Assembly (NCBI GenBank): GCA_020726505.1
Contig: JAHLEZ010000002.1
Coordinates: forward strand, 5,577,012 to 5,641,011
From: Leptodontidium sp. MPI-SDFR-AT-0119
Lineage: Eukaryota > Ascomycota > Leotiomycetes > Helotiales > Leptodontidiaceae
Direction of reading: 5' to 3'
DNA length: 64,000 nt
The notes beneath the pieces are model-generated. The model searched no databases, was not told the DNA's origin, and saw only the letters and a program-made list of their open reading frames with translations. The translations under genes were made by a program, and so were the position numbers. Of the stretch, positions 55,333 through 64,000 are shown one piece after another (positions within the stretch are counted from its first letter, which is position 1; every line of letters begins with the position of its first letter).

Positions 55333-58300
55333 ATAGCTCCAAATCAATCTCCAAAGAAACGCGGCGACAGGCCTAGAAAGTACAAAACCGATCTAAATAC
55401 AGTAGAAGCTACGAGAGAGAGCAAGCGACGTTCGTATCATCAGTCGCGGTAGGCGTCGCGTCAAATTATCGGTCTAGCTTCTTTTATTGCCTACGAGCCC
55501 CCTCACCTAGACGTACCGACCGACACTCCTCCCAGCGGACTTCGAACGAGTTCCGATATTCGAATACCTATAGACAGCAACGTTCAGTCGAGCGATGTTC
55601 TACAAAACCTGCGACCGATTTCCCCACTACCGACTCAACCACCTCCGTTCGATGAAGATGCCGACGTTGCCGCGCAGATCAAGTAGATCTAAGTAGACGA
55701 ATAAGAGGTCAATCTTAAGAGAGACGAATACAAAGTAGAGATTGTAGAAATTCTAATAGGATTACAGTCGGCCAACGCAACTAGCGCAGTTAAGGAGGCA
55801 AGAAGAACACTAATCGAAAGACGGGTTGAAGTAGCGACATTAGGATTGTAGACAATAGAGGGATTAAATATAGCGGGCGAAGGAGAGGGAGCTCGTAATA
55901 AGGAGCCACAGCGTTCTTGCTCTTTACAAATTACTTCTGTAGATGAGCTAATTATAACGTGGGACGACGATAACATTGCCGCGTCAAACACATCTAATAG
56001 ACTAGCGAGTATTCAAAGATCCCTAGAGAACACAGTGCCGTTATAAACACTAACTTAACACAAGTCACCTCCTCTGTTATTATTAAATAGAACTAGCAAA
56101 GGAAGCACTAGTAGACGGAGCACTTTATTCCCCGTTCAGAAGAATAACCTTTTGTTATAGATAAAGCCCCTAGTAATAATATCACCTGCTAATAGCACAT
56201 TTTCCCCCCCAGCTATAGAGAGGCCTCCTAGCGATACTTCGCCGTTACCCTTCCGTCGAATTAGAAGTTTTACACTGTCTTCGCTTACTTAACTAGTGAT
56301 TTAGACAACACTAGATCCCGCCACTTCTACACTTATCCCAGCTTCTACCTTAGTAGTAATAGATTCCCTAGCGCTAATAGTTCCCTAATATATAACAGCT
56401 TCCTTAGTACTAAGAGCCTCCCTAAACGCGACAGTATCTCCAGCCCCCACTGAGCGAACTGCCTTCAAGCTAGCCAAGTAGCTTCGGAATTTTCAAGGGT
56501 GTATACACGAGTAGCACCGCGAGGTAGACTAATTATATCAAGAGTACTATTAACGTCCAGATGTCTATTCCAAGTGCTCGTCTCTTCAATAGATTAGTGA
56601 TATCCTGCGTGGAAATCACCGAGATATACCCCTTTTAGACGTCCTCAGTAATGCTAAGTTAATAAAGCCAATGGACTTCGGTGGCCTAGACTGCCAAGTA
56701 GCCTTTAAAGGCACCAGTACATCGGCTGCCCCCAAAGACGTCAGAACCCGTAATGAAAAGCTACTTATGAATCTGTGCTTGTCGCAATATTATATTACTA
56801 ATAGAAAGAACCGTCGTGTTAAGGTATCGTTTAATATTAATAGCACCTACTACTTCTCGACTAGTCTGGCCATTACCCGTCAGGGAATCAATTAGTTTCC
56901 TAAAGTGTATCCCTTTCTTAACCTTAGTATAGATATTCACTTTGGCTTAAAAGTCCCTTTATATAATAAGCGCAGGGTATTAACTCGGAAATTTGCCCCT
57001 CTTCACAAGATCCCCTATTACTACTTTGGCTTTATAATTAGTATAGAGGGTCTCTTCATCTTCGTCTTCTTCCCTGCACTCTATGTCGAGAGCGACTATA
57101 AGCATTCAACATACCTTAGTAAGTAGGACTAAGAGTTGTAGTATAATAAGATCCTAAGTCCCGCTATTTACAAGACTGTTCGATCCTCTAATATTCTGTA
57201 ACATTACCCGGCTACCGCCCGTATCGCTAATGTAGATTCGACTGCGTTGTTTACAGAGAGCCTTACTCGGAAATACTCTTCGCGAGAACAACTTCTGAAG
57301 TACGCTTTATAACCTTAGTACCTCGACACTCTTTGGAGCTTCATACTTAAGACTATCGCCGAGAACCCTAGCTATCATCGATTTCAAAGGGCCACCCTCT
57401 TTATACATGTAAAAAACACTAAACTAGAATCCATAGATATGACTAGTGACCTGACTGTAGCTTATGAGGGCTAGGAATATTCCTGGTCTCAGGCAACTGA
57501 CCTATAGTTCTATAATAAAGATCGCACATTTGTCGATCTTATAAAGCAGACTACTTCAGAAGACAGTGCTCTGCCGTACGACCACATCCTAGAAAATCAT
57601 AAGGCAGAGGTATTCTTGTAAAGGAAGTGTTACTTAGATGCGTATATAGAGACGCGGACCGTTCTTAACGCCGATAGAAGTACAGCTAAGGGGAATCCCA
57701 AATATACGACATATCCCTAGGCAATAATACGGGATATAATAGGCCAGACCTTCTTTGTGGCGCCACAAGGGAAAGAGAGTCAAGATAGATTAATATACTC
57801 TCAGTTCTATGCCTTAATCAAGACTCCATTTGACACATCGAAAGTATATGTCTTTGACAATAAGTCCCTTGAGAATTTAGCCTTAAACCCTAGATATATC
57901 CGGTCACTTCAGTAAGAGGGTGGAGGCATCACTTTTTTAAAAGGCGTCTGCGAGTTTAGTTATCTTCACAGTAAGAAACGCGCTTATGCTAACCTAGTTA
58001 ATAACTAATAGAGGTCGTACGGCATCCGAGAAGAACACCGCATCTCCTTGACGATAATAGAGGAGATTACTCAGTAGTGGCGCTAATAGGATCTATACGA
58101 CGATAAGATTAATGCTGCCCCGTCTCTACTCCCTTATTACATCGTCTCTACGAAAGAGCTTCTTAGCTTTCTTTATGCCTAGATCAACAAGTACTGTTTC
58201 CTTTTTAAGCACGTTCTTGTACACACTACTATGACATATTCACTACTAGAAACAATTGTTATAGTGACTACGTTAAGGGCGCTCTAGTTTTACTATAGTA

Positions 58301-59718
58301 ATAACCTAATCTAGCGTGAATTACTCTTATACAAGGATCGCTAGGAGAGTCTCTGGAACGAGAAGCCGGTTGTGAAAGAAGGTCTAGGGATGCGGCAGAC
58401 TATCGAACGATGTGGACTTGGCTAGTTCTTACTAAAGATTAATTAGGCGACGTGGCGGTTCGCACTACCATATAGAGAGAATATCCTAGTAAGGAATGTA
58501 CTAATGCACGAGGAGTACAGACGACAGTGGCGAGTAGTTAAAGACCTCTAGGACGTCTATATTCGGTTTAATCAAGCCGAGTCTTAGTACGATTAGTATA
58601 ATATACAGCGTAATACAGCCCTCCTAGGCAAGTGGCTTAAATATCTCCACGCTTTAAACCTTGAACAGTTCGATACGGATATCTAGAAGGCTATGCTCAA
58701 ATCCTACAAGCGATCTCCCGAATTAACGTCCGACGCAATTAAGTAGAAGGGAGACATCCGGTTTTGTTAGAGCTATATAAAGCGGATGTTTTCTATTGAC
58801 GGGATCGTCGGTCCACCTCATTTTGTGACCGGGAACAAAATGCGGTTTGAGAGAGTGACTGATCTTCTCGACTTCTTGTTTCTCTAGGAAGATGACAAGG
58901 AACGCCGTGGCTGGGGCAATAAGCTATACTGAGCTATCCTGCAGAAGAGCTTCGAGTTAGTTGAGTGACGTCTAAGATATAGACGCGTAGACAAGTAGTT
59001 AGATGAGTTCTTTTACCTTGTTCGTCTAACGCATTAGGTTCTCCCGTACTTATCGCATTCCACCTTTATTATGTCAACGAAGACTAACCGCAATTAAGGT
59101 CTAAAGGGACAGATAATGTGGTTTTTAGTTATATATGCCGATCCTGAGAAAGTAGAGCTTCCTTTCCGTTCCTATCTTATTACACTCTATAGTATTTTAT
59201 AGAATATACGTCAGTAGACATTTGGCGACGGTCGGCATTAGAATACATAGGATACCTCCTAACTTATTAGTATATATAGCGCTCAAGGACTTAAAGTGCA
59301 CGGATAAGAAGAGACCGAAGAGTTTTAAGTAGCTAGGAAAAGGAGTATTAGGTCGAAAGGGTTTGTCCCCGTGTGGGAGCGGACGCAGCCACTAAGGCTA
59401 AAGATGTTGGAGTAGACTAAGAACTAAAGCTTGGATGAGCTAAAGGACTTAATAAGTAAGTTCAGCCGTGAGTACACTAATAATAGTATTCAAGATAATA
59501 GTTCAGATATTAGTAGTGACGACCTTAGGCCAGAGGTTAGGGTTAACGAGCGTGATAACTATTAGTCTCGGTCTTCTGAAACTTGTAGGGCTATTATGGC
59601 TACTTTTGCCCGGAAATCTAATAATAGAAGACATGGAGGCAGTGAGTGAGATGAAAGCTTCACGGCTATGACATTTAGTAGTGGCAGCGTTTTTGTACTG
59701 TTAGGCAGCGAGAAGTAG
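55333..59718 (+). pseudogene. Large decayed reading frame of an unidentified element
   Basis: One reading frame over about 1,460 codons. I checked that points at 55360, 56671, 56905 and 59506 are all in phase, so it carries no net frameshift; the breaks are stops, nearly all TAG where Trp or Gln is expected. The first codon is probably ATA at 55333 (from ATG), followed by APNQSPKKRGDRPRKYK, basic and AT-hook-like. Long clean pieces include MDFGGLDCQVAFKG (56671) and YPFLNLSIDIHFGLKVPLYN (56908). I do not recognise any domain. It is followed by the OrsD-like frame on the same strand, suggesting both belong to one large subtelomeric element. The final stop (59716-59718) may itself be a mutated codon. 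Confidence 0.6.
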
Positions 59719-60000
59719 GCGTTAAGGACTAATTATCACGGAACTGGGGTAAGGTTATAGGACATACTTTATACTTGGGATTAATGTAATATTAGGATAT
59801 CTACTGTAGTGTAAATAAGGATAAAGTCGATAAGATTACAGAGAGGGTAGTTTAGTCTTCTACTGGCTTTTATCGCTTGACTTGGGCTAAGTGAGCTCGA
59901 TTTGCGTTGTATACCCAGCTAATGATGACTCTCGAGTTAATGTGTCCTTAGTATCGGATGCTTTGGCCACATAAATTAGTGCTGAGGTGCTTTGTCGTTC

Positions 60001-60019
60001 GGTATTAGAGCCTAATACC
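60001..60019. repeat. Palindrome copy 1
   Basis: GGTATTAGAGCCTAATACC, flanked by C and G: an inverted repeat broken only at the centre. Confidence 0.8.
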
Positions 60020-60063
60020 GTTAGTATAGTCACGTGAGGGCGGGTTGCACGCGCGAACGCGAG

Positions 60064-60084
60064 CGGTATTAGGGCCTAATACCG
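60064..60084. repeat. Palindrome copy 2
   Basis: GGTATTAGGGCCTAATACC with outer C and G, a perfect inverted repeat around a single central G; 63 bp from copy 1. Confidence 0.85.
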
Positions 60085-62158
60085 GGAGTTCCACTCTATA
60101 TAACGCGTTTAATATGGACGACCGGCGCCTCACAAATATCCCGCCCGAATTGAAAGATTTGATCTAGGTAAATGTCGCGTTTTAAGTGTTTATTTGCCCA
60201 CACGATAAGTGCCGCAAGGCCGTCCAGCCGTGCGCGTTTAGTGAGCATTTACGCGTTTTACACGAGACTCCGCTACGTGACTATAGACGAGTATAGGAGT
60301 TTTTGAGCACGTTCGATTGGCAGTATGATTTTGCGACTATCCGATTGCCTAGGGACGGGTCTAGGCCGCAGTCAACTATCCCCGTGATTAATGGGTTCTA
60401 GTGCCGGATGTGTCCGTCTAATATTAGTAGCCGCCCATTTAAATTAATAAGCGAGAAGCGTATAAAGGTGTATAAAAACAAGGAGTATAAGAAGCAGAGG
60501 GTAGGTAATAATAAGTTGTTTTAGAAAGTCCGCTTATAGTCATAGTTTCAAGATCATCGACAGCGGTATTAAGTAGTAGATGAGAATAAGAGGGGGGATG
60601 ACTATACGGACGTTAGGATTAGAGAGGACGAGGAGAGTGCAAGTAGGTTAAGTTTAAGAAATAACAAGGGTATTGTCGATGCTAGCACTAATATAAGGAA
60701 TAATAAGGTTAAGGAGATCAACGTAGGCGAATCCAGGGATAAGGAAGGAGGAGGAGAAGTTAGGAATGAGGTTATTAAAAAAGTCGTTAACGAAGGTATT
60801 AAAGTAGTTATTAATAATCAAGTTAGGGAAGAGGTAGTAGATAATAAAGGGAAAGTGTTTAGTGCGTTCGACGACAGTAGGGATGAAGATTACAGAGAGA
60901 GTAGTGAGGATATAATAGAAGACAGTGAAGGAGATTTAAGCGAGGTTAAGGTCGACGGGAGTAATGACAGAGATTATAAGGAAAGTAGTAGAGTGGCGGA
61001 CGATTACGAAGGAGAAGGATCGAGCGAGATTGAGGTTAGTAAGAGTAATGACGGGGTTCAAAGTAGTAGGGTCGCAGATGATGACGAAGGAAAAGTTATC
61101 AGGCCCGTTAATTGTACGGACAGCAGTCCCAGCCGGAAGTGAAGGGCCAGGAAGCGGAAAATACAGTCCAAATTTGAGGATAGTAAGGTGACAGGCATCG
61201 ATTCCGAGGATGGCAGGTGTTAGGATTCCGGCCCGGGGTTTAGGGGAAGGGGACGGAGGGGCACGAAGCGGCAAAGGAGGGTGTCGTGTTTTAAGGATAG
61301 TAGAGTAATAATAGGAAGCAGTCAGAACGACAGCGAGATGGGGCCCAATGGCCAGGATAACGATGTAGTACCGCCCAGCAGCCCCCCCATTTTCAGTTAG
61401 ACGATTAGGAAAAGGCTAGAGGGTATTAATAACGGTTTAGGATTGCCAGAACCTAGTACCGTAGCTAGGGCCACCAATAATAACCAAAGCAGTCACGAGA
61501 ACGAAGTTCCATTCTAGTACCAGGTTACACGTTAGTATAGTGGGATAGTGTAGTCGAAGTTAGACCATTTAGAGGAACAGTTAGAGAAGTAGTGTCAAGT
61601 ATGCCCAGCGTGTTATTTAGCCGAGGATTTCGGGGGCGAGATACACCAGATGTCAGATTATTAGCGGCGTAATACAGTTGAGATCATTGACTAGGCCGCC
61701 ATTATACAACAGCACATTGCAGCGTTAAGTGGTTTTAGGGGTAAGGGAAGTTGTCTATAGTATAGGGTTCCACGGGCAATATATCAGCGATGGCATATTT
61801 ATACAGAAGTAGGAGGGGAGGAGGAGCCAGGGCAACAATATTAATATTTTAGGATGTTAGTCCCCGCAGTCATAACGATATTAATAAATAAATGCAACGA
61901 AAGGTAGTTAGTGTTTAGGAGTTAAATAGAGAGAAATAGAGTGTTATAGACCCAGCAAGCGGAAGTATATAAGTGGTTCCGCCAGGGGATTTAGTAGGAG
62001 GGGGTTAAAGTAGCGCGGATTATACGAGTGTTTTACATATTAGTGAATAAGAATAGGGGGGTTAGTAAGGCGTAGAACCCGTTTATAAAAATATTAGACA
62101 TTATTAGAAAGTTAGGGTTCATAAGCCCAGTCCCGTCCAGCCATAGTATGGGACATAG

Positions 62159-62177
62159 GGTATTAGGGCCCAATACT
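62159..62177. repeat. Palindrome copy 3
   Basis: GGTATTAGGGCCCAATACT, same motif with transitions in one arm; lies within the frame, read as VLGPNT. Confidence 0.75.
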
Positions 62178-62241
62178 AACCGACGTATCGCGTATATAAT
62201 GGCATTAAGCTCATCACTAGAAGGGACAGGGTATATGTAAA

Positions 62242-62260
62242 TAGTATTAGGGCCTAATAC
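62242..62260. repeat. Palindrome copy 4
   Basis: AGTATTAGGGCCTAATACT: both arms changed symmetrically (G to A, C to T), so it remains a perfect palindrome. Also within the frame, read as VLGPNT. Confidence 0.8.
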
Positions 62261-62345
62261 TAAGCCGCCATTATTATTTAAAACAAGGTTAGGGTTATAA
62301 GAACCAACCCGAACCCATGAGCGCGAAGCGCCAATTGTGACCCCG

Positions 62346-64000
62346 TAAGGAAGAAGGAGAGTAATTAGAAAAAGAGGAGTAGATAAGAAAGGAGAATTAA
62401 ATACGTTAAAGAAGAAAGATAAGTTATAAAAGAGGAATATAAGTTAGAAGAGAAAGGATAAGTTAAAAAAGGAATATAGAAAGTAAAAGGAGAGTATAAG
62501 ATAAAAGGTTAAGGTAAGTTATAAAAGAAAGGTATAAAGAATAAATAATTAAGAATAACAAGAAAGGAGGAAAAAGAGTAAATAAAGAGATAGTTATAAA
62601 TAATAATAAGGGTAAAGAAGAGAGAGTTAGGATTTAAAAGAAAAGAATAAATAAGAAAGAAAGGGTTATAAGAAAGTGGAATATAAAGAGAGATATAAAG
62701 TAAAAGAGAAATAAGATAGTTAAAAGTAAGAGGATAAAAGGGAGTTATAATTAAGATTTAATATTAAGAGATAAAGGAATTAAAATTAAATAAATAAATA
62801 GAAAGGGGTAAAAGAAGAGTAAATAAAAGAAAGAAAGAAAGGATAAATAAATAAAGGTAAGGTTAAGTAAAGTAATGGGAAGGGAAGTGAAGAAAAAACG
62901 TTATATATAATAAGTAGGTGATTAGTGAGTGAAGATAGTAGAATATAAGTATAAGAAAAGGGGGATATTTTTAAAAATGAAAGATGAGGTTAAAGAAGAA
63001 GAAGGAGAAAAAGAGGGTTGTTTTTTTTTTGGGAAGAAAGGTTAAAGAAGAAAGGAAGGTAAAATTAGAGTTAGAAAAAGAGTAGAAGTTAGGGTTAAAA
63101 GTAGAGTAATTAAGAAGAGTAAGAAAGAGGGGAGTGTTTAAGAAGTAGTAGTAAAGTGAAGAAGAAGGTAAAATATTTTAATAAAAAGTAAATTGAAATG
63201 TAAAAGAAAAAAAGAAAAAAAAGAGGAGAAAGTAGTTGAAAAGAGGAAATTAGAGAGAAAAGAGAATTATATAGAAAAATAAAAATAGAGTTTAAAGGTA
63301 AGAAAAAGAAAGAGAATAAATAAAAAAGAAGATTAAAAATAGAGAAAAAAAAAAGGGTTGAAGTTAAGAATATAAATATTAAATGAGATAATAAGAGGGG
63401 TTAAGGTAATAAAAAGTAAGAGTTAGGGTGAAAAGGCGAAATAAGGAAGGGTTATAAGGAAGGAGAAAGTAAATAGAAAAAGAGAGTAGATAAAAAGGAT
63501 AGGTAAGGTTAGAATAAATATGAATTTGGGGTTGGGGGAATAATAAGAAAGATTAAAAAGAGAAAATAGTTGAGAAAGGAATAATGATTATAAAGGAGGT
63601 TATAATAAAAGGAATAAAAATTTAGGGTTAAGGTTAAGGGGAGTATAAGTTATAAAAGGAGATAGGGATATGAAATTAATAAAAGAAGAGGGTTAAGAAG
63701 TTAGGAGAAGGTAAGAAAGGAGTTAGGTTGTAAGAGAGTAAGAAGAGAGAGGTAGAAGAAGGTTAGAGGTTGAGTAATAAAAAGAGGGTTTAGGTATAAA
63801 AGGAAGAAGTAGTAGGGTTGTTTGTTATTAGGAGAGAAAGGGGGTTAGAAAGAAGAGAAGGAGGAGGAGTAAGTTAAGGAGAGTAAAGTTTATTTTTATT
63901 TAGGATAGTTAGAAGGGTAATTAAGGTTAAGATTAAGTAGAATAGAAATTAAGATAAGAATAAGGGAAAAGAATAAGTAGAGTTATAAATAGTAAAGAGA
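62346..64000. other. Cytosine-free purine-rich tract
   Basis: 1,655 bp with, by direct count, four C on the + strand (62404, 62559, 62899, 63437), while G is abundant. No coding frame. Extends to the window edge. Starts sharply after a CCCC at 62341-62344. Confidence 0.9.

Larger units (their letters stand above)
59719..60113 (+). promoter_or_regulatory. Upstream region of the OrsD-like frame with two palindromes
   Basis: Contains palindromes at 60001-60019 and 60064-60084, a CACGTG box (about 60031) between them, and TATATAA-like sequence (about 60098) 15 bp before the ATG at 60114. Looks like a compact promoter. Confidence 0.5.
60114..62340 (+). pseudogene. OrsD-like (DUF3505) zinc-finger protein frame, RIP-mutated
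   Basis: ATG at 60114 (MDDRRLTNIPPELKDLI), then after two stops VFICPHDKCRKAVQPCAF and SEHLRVLHE, a C-x4-C...H-x4-H finger, and further on GFxCRMCPSNISSRPFK, the second Cys pair. This pairing is typical of the OrsD/DUF3505 family, which is frequent in fungal subtelomeres and often linked to RecQ-like helicases. The middle is acidic and Ser-rich (60855-61142, EDYRESSEDIIEDSEG). Near the end it reads VPRAIYQRWHIYTEVGGEEE and NPFIKILDIIRKLGFISP in the same frame as the ATG. Stops are mostly TAG. No helicase follows within the window. Confidence 0.6.

Noticed and set aside
60936..61274. Minus-strand 112-codon frame
   Set aside because: Antisense shadow of the acidic region of the OrsD-like frame.
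1..64000. tRNA, rRNA or other structured RNA genes
   Set aside because: None recognised by eye; a covariance-model search would be needed to exclude them.

Overview
The window is from a filamentous ascomycete (Pezizomycotina). Genes carry 45-90 nt introns, there are two Zn2Cys6 regulators and a HET-domain gene, and repeats show strong RIP-type decay, with CpA turned into TpA so that Trp and Gln codons became TAG. I cannot name a species from sequence alone. All exon structures below are hand-built from splice consensus plus conserved protein motifs.

The window has two compartments. Bases 1-28,779 are gene-dense with balanced composition. They hold what looks like one catabolic cluster: the 3' end of a short-chain dehydrogenase (SDR); a Baeyer-Villiger-type monooxygenase (BVMO) divergent from a Zn2Cys6 factor; a second BVMO; an acetoacetyl-CoA synthetase-like ligase; a second Zn2Cys6 factor divergent from an AtuA-like gene; an HSL-type alpha/beta hydrolase; a sugar-type MFS transporter divergent from a second SDR. 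In order, the enzymes could import a substrate, oxidise an alcohol to a ketone, insert oxygen to form an ester or lactone, hydrolyse it, activate the acid with CoA and pass it to an AtuA-type route. After the cluster come a ferritin-like secreted-protein gene with a one-base frameshift and the 3' half of a CHAT-domain gene.

The CHAT gene stops abruptly at 28,779/28,780, where an AT-rich, RIP-mutated compartment begins. It contains the long terminal repeat (LTR) and pol tail of a Ty3/gypsy relic (minus strand). Next is a hAT DNA transposon (30.8-42.1 kb) carrying a nested Ty1/copia element at 31,894-39,467, with 256-bp LTRs and a 5-bp target duplication. A Mutator-like element (MULE) follows, with both terminal inverted repeats and a 9-bp target duplication. 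One intact gene, a 786-aa HET-domain protein (46,325-48,685), survives among the repeats.

From 49 kb the sequence looks subtelomeric. Short TTAGGG-type repeats are followed by a minus-strand R2-like non-LTR retrotransposon, with N-terminal C2H2 fingers, reverse transcriptase, CCHC knuckle and restriction-like endonuclease. It has 23-bp tandem arrays, and beyond it lies a field of degenerate CCCTAA-containing 12-bp repeats. Then come a 4.4-kb reading frame that keeps one frame but is broken by TAG codons (55.3-59.7 kb), an OrsD-like (DUF3505) reading frame with perfect 19-bp palindromes on both sides, and a final 1,655-bp tract with only four cytosines on the + strand.
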